A stretch of 64,000 bases of DNA from Calliopum simillimum (lineage: Eukaryota; Arthropoda; Insecta; Diptera; Lauxaniidae), in contig OX638371.1 of assembly GCA_951812925.1 (NCBI GenBank), forward strand, positions 82,159,697 through 82,223,696, read 5' to 3'. Below the pieces are notes generated by a model. That model worked only from the letters and a program-made list of their open reading frames with translations, was not told the DNA's origin and did no database searches. Positions 1 through 9,891 of this stretch are shown in pieces; the first letter of the stretch is position 1, and each line of letters opens with the position of its first letter. The translations under genes were made by a program, and so were the position numbers.

Positions 1-61
1 TCAGTTTGTAGTTAAGGAACTCGATGTGGGATATGTATGAGGATTTATACAAATACTTATA

Positions 62-200
62 TGGCTGATGGGCAAGGTGAAAACACTCATGATGAGAAAC
101 TAGAGAATATAGCACCATTTCTCAATATAGAACGTTTAAAGTATCGTGAACGTGATGGACTTGAGAATGCTTTTAATTTTTGGCTGCTTAAAATGTTGAA
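62..200 (+). pseudogene. DNAAF3-like fragment, upstream copy, middle part
   Basis: The frame reads NIERLKYRERDGLENAFNFW, which resembles the 'LKYRERDGLE..F.FW' stretch in the middle of DNAAF3 (PF22), a cytoplasmic factor that preassembles axonemal dynein arms. The similarity stops near position 190, where the frame runs into AT-rich sequence with a stop at 247. The same DNA recurs at 2298-2440, so this is one half of a local duplication. Nothing upstream is visible because the window begins here. It looks like a broken piece. It could instead be a real exon of a gene lying to the left, since no splice donor was resolved. Confidence 0.6.
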
Positions 201-276
201 GAATTTTGCAGTTTCGGATGAAGTAAAAAAAATAATTTTTAAAATCTGAAAAGTTTTGGAAAAATCGTATAACCAA

Positions 277-533
277 CCTTATCATCTAATTCGATTTCGA
301 TTGTAACTAAATCGAATCGAGATTTTGCTATCATGTATTTTTAATTCTACAATCGAAATCGAAAATTTTTCCAATCAAAATCGAATTATGTACATAGAAT
401 CTACTTTGTAGATGATAAGGTTGATTCGGTTTTGATTGTAAAAATTTTCGAATTCGATTCTGGAATTCAAAATAAATGAAAGCAAACTCTCGATTCGATT
501 TAGTTCGAATCGAAATCGAATTAGATGATAAGG
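277..533. mobile_element. MITE with 26-bp perfect terminal inverted repeats
   Basis: Positions 277-302 (beginning CCTTATCATCTAATTCGATT) are the exact reverse complement of 508-533. The interior is rich in degenerate AATCGA words and carries a further internal copy of the end motif near 410-440. The whole unit is about 257 bp, non-coding and largely self-complementary, as expected of a non-autonomous DNA transposon. No clear target duplication was found. Confidence 0.75.
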
Positions 534-747
534 GTGAATATAATAAAGTTATGACAATTTATGACAAAATTTTTTAACTCCTTAAATGTATAAGGAATAT
601 GCATATGTGTAGTTATTTATTATGTGTTTACAGTCAATAAGAAAGCGTATATAAAACATTTTGCTGTGATTTTGACAATTCTTTTTGGTGTTTTAACCTA
701 CACATCGAATATGGAGGACACTCCTCAAAAAGAGGTTTCGCACTGCA

Positions 748-1207
748 CTAGAGTATGAAGGTTCCATAACTGTTGTAAGTTAAACGTCCTGATAGATTTT
801 TCGGCGCTTCTCCACCTCCTTGTGGTGTTAGCGATGTCCATAAGCATTCTTTTAAATTAAATTCGCGGTTTTCATCATCATCTTTATATTTTTCGCGATT
901 ATTTTGATAACTGTAGGGACTCCAACGATCGAAGATCTACATTAGAAAACTTGTAAAGAAATATGCTGCTAATGTACGGTCAAAAATTTGAACAGAGAAC
1001 TTGGTGTGCTTGGACGTCTCTGAACGATTCATCGGCTTCAATGAAGTCAATTTGCTCTTCAAATTCACTTAACTTTCTTTTCCCACTCTTGTTTTCATAT
1101 GAACTTGTTGTAGTAAGAACTTCGGATGATGATGAAGCATCTGTGACGTTATTATTAAGCTTGCTAAATAAATTACTATACTCCTTTTGGCTGTTGCTAA
1201 TACGTTG
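748..1207 (-). other. Coding-like relic, unidentified protein
   Basis: Two stretches are open on the minus strand with protein-like composition. About 990-1207 is Ser/Thr-rich and then charged, including GKRKLSEFEEQIDFIEADES, and ends in a stop. About 750-940 includes KECLWTSLTPQGGGEAPKNL and ends in a stop at 748-750. They are in different frames and have no supported start. They could be the tail of a transposon protein or exons of a minus-strand gene. The family was not recognised. Confidence 0.25.
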
Positions 1208-1220
1208 TTGAAATTTTTAA

Positions 1221-1436
1221 TTTTTATTATTAAATTTGCTCAAATTCAAAATCAGCTGATTAAAATAAAAAATTCTCCATGTACGTCAAAAATTCTCCAT
1301 GTACGTCAAAAATTCTCCAAAAAATTTTGACGTACATGGAGAATTTTTGACGTACATGGAGAATTTTTGACGTACATGGAGAATTTTTTATTTTAATCAG
1401 CTGATTTTGATTTTGAGCTAATTTAATAATAAAAAT
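1221..1436. repeat. Long near-perfect palindrome built on tandem 21-bp repeats
   Basis: The left arm (1221-1320) and right arm (1321-1436) are inverted copies over about 100 bp. Each arm has an outer AT-rich segment containing AATCAGCTGATT and an inner block of two to three tandem copies of AAAAATTCTCCATGTACGTC. A transcript would fold into a long hairpin. This may be a foldback MITE. No coding content was seen. Confidence 0.85.
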
Positions 1437-1530
1437 CATAATTGTAAAAAAGGTCATAGTAATGCTGCTAAAAAGTGAACATTCTTGAACATAGTGAACA
1501 TTTTCTTTAATTCATAATGGATCATGGTAT

Positions 1531-1745
1531 ATGAATAAGATATTAAATGTTGTCTTCTATGCTGGACAATCATTGGGAGACACTAATTTGATCAAATCAT
1601 GGATGGATGGATGTGCATGGATTTCCACTAAGACTCAACATAATAGCTATACGCATTTTCGCTTGGAATTTCATGGTCCAGAGAATACATTGCGAGTGCG
1701 CAAAATTAATTACATTGAATGGTATGGATGATCCCATTTCCAGAG
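1531..1745 (+). pseudogene. DNAAF3-like fragment, C-terminal part
   Basis: The open frame reads VVFYAGQSLGDTNLIKSWMD then HFRLEFHGPENTLRVRKINY. This fits the end of a DNAAF3-type protein in position and composition, because an intact DNAAF3-like N-terminus starts 125 bp further on at 1871. The frame stops at 1729; after a one-base shift it would continue to another stop near 1760. It is probably the 3' end of the upstream copy that begins at 62, separated from it by about 1.3 kb of MITE, palindrome and unidentified sequence. Assignment to DNAAF3 rests on context more than on a diagnostic motif. Confidence 0.5.
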
Positions 1746-1870
1746 AATTCAATTACACTTAGCAACGTAAAAAAAGCAAAATTGTGTTTATCAACAAACT
1801 TAGAAATTCAGAACGATCCAAATAGTAATAGAGAAATTGTACAAAATATTGGAATCCTTTAAAAAATAAA

Positions 1871-2912
1871 ATGTTTTGGGGCATAAGTGAAAGTTTGGAC
1901 CAGAAAAAGGAAATGACGAGGAAATGAAAATGGTCCAAAAGGAAGCGAATATAACGATGTAAAAAACGGAGATAAAGAAAAGAAGAATGATGAAGTTGAA
2001 ACAGCAGAAGAAAAGTATATTTATAAAAGTAATGAAAATGAAAATTTAGAAAATGACGTAGAGAAAAACGAGTTTGAAAATATGGAAAACGAAAACAAAG
2101 AAAATGTAAACGAGACCATAAATCAACCTACCTTTTGCTCCGAGCTTATTCGATCCAAGGCATCTGATAAAAACCATTGCCAAACTTTACAAGCACCATA
2201 CCGATATTAAACGTTTACATCTTGGAAAATCCCGAAAAATTTAGTCTACGTAATAAGGTACATCATATATATGGCAATTATATCGTCATTATTTGGTGGG
2301 CAAGGTGAAAACACTCATGATGAGAAACTAGAGAATATAGCACCATTTCTCAATATAGTATCGTGTATATATACTATATATAGTATATATACTAGTATAT
2401 ATACTAACGTGATGGACTTGAGAATGCTTTTAATTTTTGGCTGCCAAAGGAAGGTCATATCTTCAATATGCCAGATAGCACGTTTGCGAAAACATTTGGG
2501 TGTACGTTATGATTTTCGTGATGGCGCCTTTGATTGGGATTTAAATATGACGCTTAAGTATCGTGAGGCGATGCAAATTATGCTCACAGGTTTGTATGAT
2601 TTGAATCATACTTAAAAAATGTTACGTATTTCACTTTAACCCTTAGGAATATCGCTATTGGCAATTCCCTGAATACGAGCAATGTAAACCAAATAAAACT
2701 TTATCAGCTGGTCTGGTGCGTAATGGCGAAAAGTATATACATCGTGGCTATGTAGGCGATATCGAAGTTGGTCCATTTTGCACGTGATGAACGCTTAGCC
2801 AAATCAGCGCATGGTGAAAATGATTATCGCTCTACAGACGTTACGGAGCGTAATCTGTTGGCGGTGGAAACTAATGAACAATTAATGAACACTCAAATGT
2901 TATACTTAAAGT
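1871..2912 (+). pseudogene. DNAAF3-like gene copy, frameshifted and truncated
   Basis: The N-terminus MFWGISESLD matches the 'WWGLSPALD' start of DNAAF3. An acidic Asn/Glu-rich linker follows but changes frame several times. Next come DPRHLIKTIAKLYKHHTDIK (about 2150-2210) and LENPEKFSLRNK. The family's central region follows: GLENAFNFW, HLGVRYDFRDGAFDWDLNM (about 2495-2550) and, after a 57-bp GT-AG intron (2590-2646), YRYWQFPEYE and HRGYVGDIEVGPFC. The C-terminal third is missing. A (TATA)n tract has replaced about 20 bp present in the other copy at 2362-2408. The surviving intron argues for genomic duplication rather than retroposition. At least three frameshifts make a full-length product impossible. 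Confidence 0.75.
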
Positions 2913-2919
2913 AAATAAA

Positions 2920-3589
2920 ATCATACGTCCTTAAAATTAAACTAAACATTTTTGTTGTCATTTGTATTTATTTATCTGAGGAAACGGTAGGTATTTATTT
3001 TAATAATTTATTACAGAAATAATAGAGTTAAGACTTTTTCCTTAGGCCTTTTTCCCTCTTGTGTATTCGAATACACATTAAAGAACAAAAACAAACAATA
3101 AAGTTAAACAAAAAAAAAATTAATCAGGCATGTCGTGAAATCCGATTGATTTCAATCGGATTTCATTTGGGAGGCTTTTTGATGAAAACGGTGAGTCGAA
3201 CGATAAAAAGTATCAGAATCTTTTTTGTAGAGAAAAACAGGTTCTACAAAAAGTATTGATTTGCATTTACGTAAAAATTACCGTTTAGAAAATATTCGAT
3301 AAAGTCAAATTTTTCGACTTTTTGCACGAACGTGCCCTTCGTGTGAGTTCGCACTTCGCTCTATTTGAGCAATCATTCAAAACTAATAAATTCAGTGTTG
3401 CGAAACAACTTTTTATGACGATTGACCATTGATGCCCATTCTTTTAACGGAAAGTATGCATTACGTGAAATCATGATACAGAACCAGATGGCGTTTCTTG
3501 TTCTTCTGATTTTGAGCGACAAATGCAATGAATAACTAGTAAGGGTGTAATGTTTGGCCTGGCCAAAAAATAAATACCCTAGACTGCAG
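2920..3589. other. Gene-free spacer
   Basis: AT-rich sequence with short simple runs. A 200-bp open frame near 3059-3259 is Lys/Ile-rich and resembles no family. No inverted-repeat pair or splice structure was seen. Confidence 0.5.
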
Positions 3590-3821
3590 TATAGGAGGTG
3601 CCACTCCCTCTTGTCCTAGTTCGTCTAGTTTTAGCTAAGAGCGTGCATTTATAGTTTTAAGTATTTGAGCAGTGATGCCAGATTGTGGGTAATTACCCAT
3701 TTTATGGTTATTTCCGTTTAAAAATTACCTATGTGGGTATTGTGGGTCCCTCCAAAGTCCTTCGAACAAAATATGGTTATTTTTCGTAAGTCCGGCAATG
3801 AGAACAAAAAAATTTGTTTTT

Positions 3822-4371
3822 GAGGCATGTAATTGAAGGAGGATATCAACTCAAGAATAGCAAAAGCAAAAGGCGCGTTTGCTCAACTGAACAAAATACG
3901 GTCTTCATCCGTTATATCCACCAAAACGAGAGTGCGCATTTTTGATTCGAATGTGAAATCGGTTTTGTTATATGGGTGCGAAACATGGCTTGTTACTGAA
4001 CAACTAACGAACAAGCTGAAAGTATTCGTCAACAAATGCTTAAGGCGTATACTAAAGGTTTGGTGGCCTCGCACTATATCAAATGTCGAGCTACATCAAA
4101 AATGCTATCAGAAGGCTATAGCAAACGAGATCAAGCTGCGCAAATGGGGATGGATTGGTCACACTCTCCGCAAACCACACAGCGAAGTTTGTCGCCAGGC
4201 CCTTGAGTGGAATCCACAAGGCAGTAGAGGACGTGGTAGACCCAAAACCAACTGGAAAAGGTCGTTGGAAAAGGAAATCCAAGAATCGAGAAATCGTGGC
4301 AAGAGATCAAAGTCATCGCAAGGGATCGTGACAAATGGAGAGATTTTATATTGGCCCTATGCTCCTCCTAG
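3822..4371 (+). pseudogene. Non-LTR retrotransposon reverse transcriptase, C-terminal fragment
   Basis: The frame contains FDSNVKSVLLYGCETWLVTE, NKCLRRILKVWWPRTISN, KWGWIGHTLRKPHSEVCRQA and LEWNPQGSRGRGRPKTNW, the hallmark tail of many animal LINE reverse transcriptases ('LLYGCETW…GW.GHTLR'). A one-base shift near 4293 moves the remaining tail into another frame: WQEIKVIARDRDKWRDFILA then a stop at 4369-4371. The 5' end is truncated at about 3822, as is usual for LINE copies, but it lies inside a hAT element. A shorter relic of the same family occurs at 57930-58078. Confidence 0.9.
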
Positions 4372-4685
4372 GAGTACATACATACAATTGTTTGCACGGC
4401 GCGAACTTTGCATAAAATTTGCACCCGCTGATAATTAATTACTGCGTTTACCAAACAACGCAACTTTGGTAATCGAATTATTTGAAATTTTTGTCAGTCC
4501 ACTGTTGGAAAAAAATTGCAAAGGCAGCAAGTGGTCTGCTAAAAATTAAATTCATAAGTACTATTAAAACTAAGGCTACAGAACATACAAAAAATGTTTG
4601 AAAAAATATTTTAATTAAAGGCATTATTTTTTTAAGCTTTAATTAACGTTATTATTATTGACATGCTTTTGTTTCTTAAAAAAGT

Positions 4686-4905
4686 ATGTCTGCCGCTAAG
4701 AAAAAGCGTTTTCAAGAATCTTGGCTGGAACAGTTCCGAGGTTGGCTTTGTCCCGTTGCTGACGATTCCCATAGAGCGTCATGGAAAGTATGTGGAACAA
4801 CATTTTGGTGAAATTCAACGTCACAGTGCCGATATAAAACATCAAAGAAGACTTGGGGCGGTACAAAGTACACCGAAAATTTCCAATTTTGTTAATTCCG
4901 ATTTA
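4686..4905 (+). pseudogene. hAT transposase N-terminus with zinc-finger-like region, frameshifted
   Basis: From the ATG at 4686 the frame reads MSAAKKKRFQESWLEQFRGW and then ..SWKVCGTTFW before a stop near 4811. In the next frame it continues as GEIQRHSADIKHQRRL…STPKISNF. Together these match the start of hAT-type transposases, where a Lys-rich lead and 'F..SWL' precede a BED-like finger ending in a His pair and 'KI..F'. The split frame and the missing catalytic part show it is dead. It identifies the surrounding CAGTGATGCC element as hAT. Confidence 0.7.
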
Positions 4906-5287
4906 TTTATTTACATGTATTTTTTCTGCATTCAGTGTGTAGAACTTTTTAAAAACGCTTTTTGATGTAAAATAATCTTGAATAATTTTTTTATTAAGTG
5001 TTATAATAAAATTTTTTAAATTTTTTATTCGTGGGTAATTCGTGGGATTATTTCAGCAGAACCATGGGAATTTTGTTAATTTTTACCCATTTTTAAGGGT
5101 AATTTGCTCCAAAAACACTGGCATCACTGTATTTGAGTGAAATTTAGTTCGATTATCTCAAAAAACTCTTTCTGTGCGCCATTTTGAAACTTTAGCTTAT
5201 ATGGCAGGTGCAAACGAACTCACAGCCAGCCAGCCAGCCACACGGACGGACATGGCTCAGGAGGTGACGCTGATCAAGAATATATGA

Positions 5288-5540
5288 GGGGTATAGAAGC
5301 AAAGGCAGCAATCTTCATTTTGTTTATGAACGTGTTTGATAGTGTTTGATCACAAGCTACTATCAAATGCGACTAGATGTCACTATCAAACATGTCCATG
5401 ATTAAAAGAGAGACTGTCGATTTTGATTCTATACCTCTTTGATCGTGCCATCTTCTTGCATTTGATGATACCTTGTGGTCAAGCACTAACAGACACACTT
5501 AGAAAAAAAATGGAGATTGCTGCCTTTGCTTCTATACCCC
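5288..5540. mobile_element. MITE, 'GGGGTATAGAAGC' family, copy 1
   Basis: The ends are inverted copies of GGGGTATAGAAGCAAAGGCA for about 28 bp. The interior contains inverted 'gtgtttgatagtgtttgatc / actatcaaaca' words. It is inserted into dispersed repeat A between 'aagaatatatga' and 'tcatatatac'. A second, slightly longer copy lies at 37922-38206 with a clean empty site in the duplicated locus. Confidence 0.85.
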
Positions 5541-5640
5541 TCATATATACTTTTCTACATCTGCCACGCCTCCTTCTCTGCGTTACAAACGGAAGGACAA
5601 AGTGAATATACCCTGGGTGTAGGGTATAAACAGAACAGAA

Positions 5641-6340
5641 CTTATGTCAGGATAATAAAATCGCTGACATTTTTCCGCTTCAACGAAACTCTTCCGGAAA
5701 CCATTTTCAATTTTGGAATTACAATTTCTAAGGTGTTACAGTTATATTAAATGTAAAGTTATAAGTTTATAATATTTCTGACGAAGTTAAATATTTATGA
5801 GGTGGCTTCCACATAAGATCAGAAGTAGTTTCTCTTGATTGTTTCATTTCCCCAATTTCCTTAGTGAAAATGTGTACTTCCGGTGACGTAAAATTTGAAC
5901 TTAACTTTTGAAAACAACTTGTTGTCTCATGAAAATATCGGTTTTTAGACATTTATTCCTTAGTGAATTGTGATAAAAGTGAAAATTTTAAATCTTTTAC
6001 CTAAAAATAAGTATTAAGTAGTATTTAACTCTAGCTAATTTTTTTTTTAGTTTTTTATGATCAGGCATTAATTTATCTTTAAAATGATCCCAACAACTAA
6101 GCTATCTATAACGCTTTTACTGAGAAAAAACAATTAAGTAAATATAATAAACATGGACTTAGACAAAATTTAATTTTTATGTTTTCAAGGCATTGAAATA
6201 AGATATCTTAATGGGATGACGTAAGGTACCACATTTTTTTATAAAATCATTAGTCCTTAATCTCCTTGGCACTTTTTTTTTTTTTTGGCGAAATAGGTTA
6301 ACAAATAGTTTGCATAGATCTTCTAAGGAAACTAAAAAAA
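5641..6340. other. Gene-free spacer
   Basis: AT-rich sequence without recognisable genes. It contains a 14-base T run near 6270-6285 and short unremarkable open frames on both strands. Confidence 0.5.
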
Positions 6341-6351
6341 TAAATAAATCA

Positions 6352-6900
6352 AACAGAAACTGAAATAGTCATTTTCGATGTATTTGTTTAAGTTTATGCC
6401 AAAACCGGTTTCAGAATTTCTCTATCTCATACGGATATTCTAACACAAAAGTGTAAAAAATACCATTTTCGCCATTTTTAAAGTGATATTACAATTCAAG
6501 GTTACTTTCAGCCACAAAAAGTAGTAAAATGGTTGAAAGTGCCAGTCTGTTTCTTTAAAATTCAATTTAGATTATACCAATATCTTTTTTATTCTCGGTG
6601 ATATCCTTAAAAAGTGCAAAAACACGTTTTTTTCGTTATTTCAGCTTACGATAGGAGGAGGAGAGATATCGATATAATTCAAATTGGGGTTTGAAGAAAA
6701 AGATTGTCAATTTTAACTACAATACCAGGCTGAAAGTTGCCATGTCGTGATATAACAGCTTCAAAAATAGCAAAAACGGTGTTTTCTTTGCATATTTAGG
6801 TAAGGATATCTCTAAAACCGTACGAGATAGAGCAATTCTGACTCCGGATTTAGAATTCTCATGAGCAAATACAATGAAAATCACTATTGTTGTTTCTGTT
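6352..6900. repeat. Inverted-repeat element with ~95-bp imperfect arms
   Basis: The left arm (about 6352-6445, AACAGAAACTGAAATAGTCA…) pairs with the right arm (about 6805-6900) in inverted orientation. Both arms include the 'ctctatctc(a/g)tacgg' word. The interior has non-coding sequence related in style to 49000-49170 ('gatatctcagaaaccttac'). It is probably a degraded non-autonomous DNA transposon. Exact ends and target duplication were not resolved. Confidence 0.6.
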
Positions 6901-6959
6901 TCACCATGAAAATATTAAAATCAAAGTTTTTTTTTTGGCCAAATATGATTAAACTTTAC

Positions 6960-8070
6960 GGTTTTTAGTAAGTAAAGTGAAACTGATGAGTTAGTTGTTG
7001 GAGTCAGTTGATATATAAATTAATCCCTAAAAATATACAAATTCAAAAAAAAAATTCGCTTAACATGAAAAAAATTATGTCTTGAAAGTGCAAATACCTC
7101 AATGTATATGTACAAACTCCATCGGGAAACTCGCTTTAGAGAGACCAATTGCTTTTCATCGGTTTTTTCAGATACGTGCACAAAAAAAAAAAAAAAAAAA
7201 ATCCGTTCAATATGCAAAATGTTAATGCAACATGCTAAAACTATTATTCTTGAGAGGCACTCGCAGGATATACGAATTCTTGTTCAAGAATGCTTCCTGT
7301 TCAAGAATGCTTCCTGTTGGCCATAAAATACGTTTGCTTTCTCGGGTTAAAAACCTATGTTAGAAAGTCTATGATCTAAGCCTTAATCTTAAATACTAAG
7401 TCTTGGTATTGATCATGCTTTTGGAATAACAAATTGCTAAACACGATTGAGTATGCAAAATTTCCGAACCTCATTTTTTCAAAGCAGTTAAGTTTTTAAG
7501 ACGCCAAGTTACGTATTGAAAGATGATGATATAAAGCGGATTGTATAAAGTTATTTTAAATATGTTAGTAACAAAACCATAATAAAAATCACAAAGAATA
7601 TTTAGGCACATAAAAGTACCTACGTCATTTAAGTTTCATGCAAACATCTTTACCCAAGACAGCTCAAACATCGATGCCTTACTTACAAATTTGTGGATTT
7701 CTTATGCACACACAAACGCAAACTTGAAGATCATCTTTTGGATTGAATTAACAGCAGGAGAATAATTCAAACTGGTTTAGCTCAAATTAAAATTTATTCT
7801 CTAATATAATAAAATATCTCATAAACAAAGGTCTCATAATTTGAAAAATGAAAACAAAGAATTTTAAGTGCACGTATTTTTATTTTAAGAAACCAAGAAG
7901 TTATTTTGATAACCTTATTGAATTCTACGTAGAGATACAGATTTTTTTTTTTAATAATCAACCATGTATGTATGCATGCATGTATATTGATGCTGCTCTC
8001 CTCTCATTACAGCTATCATTGTATTTAGTAGCATCGACTATTATTTAGCTTTTATTAACCATGAGAGTGA
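6960..8070. other. Gene-free region upstream of GNBP3
   Basis: AT-rich DNA with homopolymer runs (A run at about 7182-7200, T run near 7940) and a short 'tgcatgcatgta' tract at 7972-7985. No gene was recognised. It probably holds the distal regulatory region of GNBP3, but no binding sites were confidently identified. Confidence 0.5.
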
Positions 8071-8074
8071 GAGC

Positions 8075-8109
8075 TTATATGAGTCTAATCGTCTTTTCTG
8101 TCCTCAGTT
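8075..8109 (+). promoter_or_regulatory. Probable GNBP3 core promoter (TATA-like + Inr)
   Basis: A TTATAT box at 8075-8080 is followed by the arthropod initiator TCAGTT at 8104-8109. If the initiator A at 8106 is +1, the box sits at about -31 to -26, the classical spacing. The start codon at 8153 then gives a 47-nt leader. No downstream promoter element was seen at +28. The box deviates from TATAAA, so this is a positional inference. Confidence 0.5.
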
Positions 8110-8152
8110 CTCAAGAGATTGTTGATCACTACTGATCAATAAGAAATTTAAA

Positions 8153-9628
8153 ATGAATCTCAGAATATTTTTAAAAGTTTGTGCTGTTCTTATTTCAACT
8201 TGGCATTTTATTGGCTTTGTCAATGCCTATGAAGCACCAAAAGCTAAAATCGAAGTGTTCTACCCAAAGGGATTTGAGGTTTCAATTCCTGATGAAGAAG
8301 GTATAACGCTTTTTGCTTTTCATGGTAAATTAAATGAAGAGATGGAAGGCCGTGAAGCTGGTGCATGGGCAAGGGATATTGTCAAAGCGAAAAATGGACG
8401 CTGGACGTTTCGTGATCGCATGACGCAACTTAAAATTGGTGATACCCTCTACTTTTGGACTTATGTAATTTACAAAGGCTTAGGATATCATGAAGATGAT
8501 GGCGTTTTTGTTGTCAAAGAATACGCAGCCGGTTCTGATCCAAATCGAGGAGTAATTCCAGTGATTACCACTCCAACATCTTTAACAACAATTACGGAAC
8601 CATCTTGTCTTTCGAGTAAGACTATAATAAATGGTGTGCCTACACGCTGTGCTGGACAAATTATATTCGAAGATGAATTCTCTGGTTCTCAGTTAGATGC
8701 GAGCAAGTGGAAAGTTGAGCGTCGTTTTTCAGATGAACCTGATAATGAATTTGTCTGGTATTTAGATGATGTTCCAGACGTTCTTACTGTCTCAAATAGT
8801 ATGGTTGTTATTAAACCAATGGCAGCAAATCAAAAGTTCGAGCATCCTCTACGACATGGACATAATTTAGGACCATCATGTACTGGCAAGCTGGAAACAA
8901 GTGAGTGTATACGACACGGCGGCAAAGCTTGGGATGTACCACCATTTATATCTGCGCAGTTTTCCACTAAAGGACGATTTGCATTCAAATATGGACGCGT
9001 TGAAATACGCGCTAAGTTACCCAATGCTCAATGGGTGTTTCCAGAAATTTGGTTACAACCAGTGGGTACAACTTATGGTGTTAATAATTATCAATCGGGA
9101 CAAATGCGTATAGCATTTAGTCGTACCAATGGCAATTCTATTGATCTATTTGGTGGCGTTATTCTTAGTAAGGATGAACCATTACGCTCAGCAAAGATGT
9201 GTAAAATGGGATCTTCTCAAAATACAGATTGGGGTAATGGATTTCATGTTTATAAGTTAATATGGACTGAAGACTTGATTGCTGTTGCTGTCGATAGCGA
9301 AGAGTATTGCAGAATAAATCCAACAAGTAATGCAGACGCTTTATATAACACTAAAGTCAAAGGAATAGAGCTGCAAAATAAAGACAAACTTTCAGCATCT
9401 TCATCATTGCTGGCTCCATTCGATCAAGAGTTCTATATAACTTTAGGTTATGGCATTGGTGGTCATTCCGATTTCTCAGATGAAACTGATTGGCAAGAAG
9501 TGAAACCATGGCGTAATACCGATCCAAAAGCTATGAAAAAACTTTGGAATAACAAAAAACAAAATATGCAGCAATGGCTTGCAAATGGTGATTTTAAAAT
9601 TGATTACGTTAAGGTATTTTCTGTATAG
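8153..9628 (+). CDS. GNBP3: Beta-1,3-glucan recognition protein GNBP3
   Basis: This is a 491-residue secreted pattern-recognition protein. GNBP3 binds fungal beta-1,3-glucan in the haemolymph and triggers the protease cascade leading to Toll. Residues 1-25 form a signal peptide ending ...GFVNA. The CBM39 glucan-binding domain (about 26-125) contains the highly conserved [15 protein letters not shown] and GRWTFRDR stretches. A Pro/Thr linker follows, then a GH16-like domain (about 170-491) ending IDYVKVFSV. Where active beta-1,3-glucanases have the catalytic E-x-D-x-x-E, this protein has SGQMRIAF (315-322), so it should bind but not cleave. The gene is intronless. The ATG follows AAA and opens directly onto the signal peptide. 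A poly(A) signal AATAAA lies at 9877-9882, beyond a MITE. Length and domain order are full-size. Confidence 0.96.
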   Translation: MNLRIFLKVCAVLISTWHFIGFVNAYEAPKAKIEVFYPKGFEVSIPDEEGITLFAFHGKLNEEMEGREAGAWARDIVKAKNGRWTFRDRMTQLKIGDTLYFWTYVIYKGLGYHEDDGVFVVKEYAAGSDPNRGVIPVITTPTSLTTITEPSCLSSKTIINGVPTRCAGQIIFEDEFSGSQLDASKWKVERRFSDEPDNEFVWYLDDVPDVLTVSNSMVVIKPMAANQKFEHPLRHGHNLGPSCTGKLETSECIRHGGKAWDVPPFISAQFSTKGRFAFKYGRVEIRAKLPNAQWVFPEIWLQPVGTTYGVNNYQSGQMRIAFSRTNGNSIDLFGGVILSKDEPLRSAKMCKMGSSQNTDWGNGFHVYKLIWTEDLIAVAVDSEEYCRINPTSNADALYNTKVKGIELQNKDKLSASSSLLAPFDQEFYITLGYGIGGHSDFSDETDWQEVKPWRNTDPKAMKKLWNNKKQNMQQWLANGDFKIDYVKVFSV

Positions 9629-9707
9629 TGAATAATTTTGTAAAGGAAAGCTGCCTTACTCGTACAAAAGTGCTTTAATCTATTTTCTCAAAGTGCTGAA
9701 AACTTTA

Positions 9708-9838
9708 GCCCGTAGTTGCAGACAATTTTAGACCAATTAAAACAAAAGGTTTTAAGAACTAAGAGTGAGCGTTTTTACACACGCTTAAGTTTTTAAAATC
9801 TGGTTTTAATTTGTCTAAAATTGTCTATAGCTACGGGC
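9708..9838. mobile_element. 131-bp palindromic MITE in the GNBP3 3' flank
   Basis: The ends GCCCGTAG…CTACGGGC continue into inverted copies of CAGACAATTTTAGACCAATT, so most of the element folds on itself. It begins 80 bp after the GNBP3 stop codon and lies before the first good poly(A) signal (9877). It is therefore probably transcribed in the 3' UTR. Confidence 0.8.
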
Positions 9839-9891
9839 CTTTGTATTAATATTGTGTATATTACAAGAAGACTTATAATAAAAATACAGTA

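Larger units (their letters stand above)
3670..5129. mobile_element. hAT-type DNA transposon, degenerate, with 8-bp TSD
   Basis: The ends are CAGTGATGCCA at 3670-3680 and its exact inverse at 5119-5129, extending imperfectly into GTAATTACCC-like subterminal repeats. The flanks carry a perfect 8-bp duplication, TATTTGAG, at 3662-3669 and 5130-5137. An 8-bp duplication with a CAG-type end is the hAT signature. Inside lie the start of a transposase with a zinc-finger-like region (4686-4905) and, unexpectedly, a LINE reverse-transcriptase fragment. The element cannot be autonomous. Confidence 0.9.
3590..5640. repeat. Dispersed repeat family A, interrupted by a hAT and a MITE
   Basis: The outer pieces (3590-3669 and 5130-5287 plus 5541-5640) belong to a family that recurs at 23395-24060, 35155-35400, 47450-47630 and 60560-60810. 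Shared words are 'gaggtgccacgccctcttgt', 'acgctgatcaagaatata', 'ctgccacgcctccttctctg' and an ending like 'aatataccctgggtgtaggg'. The central part was split by the hAT at 3670-5129 and the MITE at 5288-5540. Similar 'cacgcc…gggtata' ends are common in fly transposons. No coding region was found and the class is not known. Confidence 0.7.
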
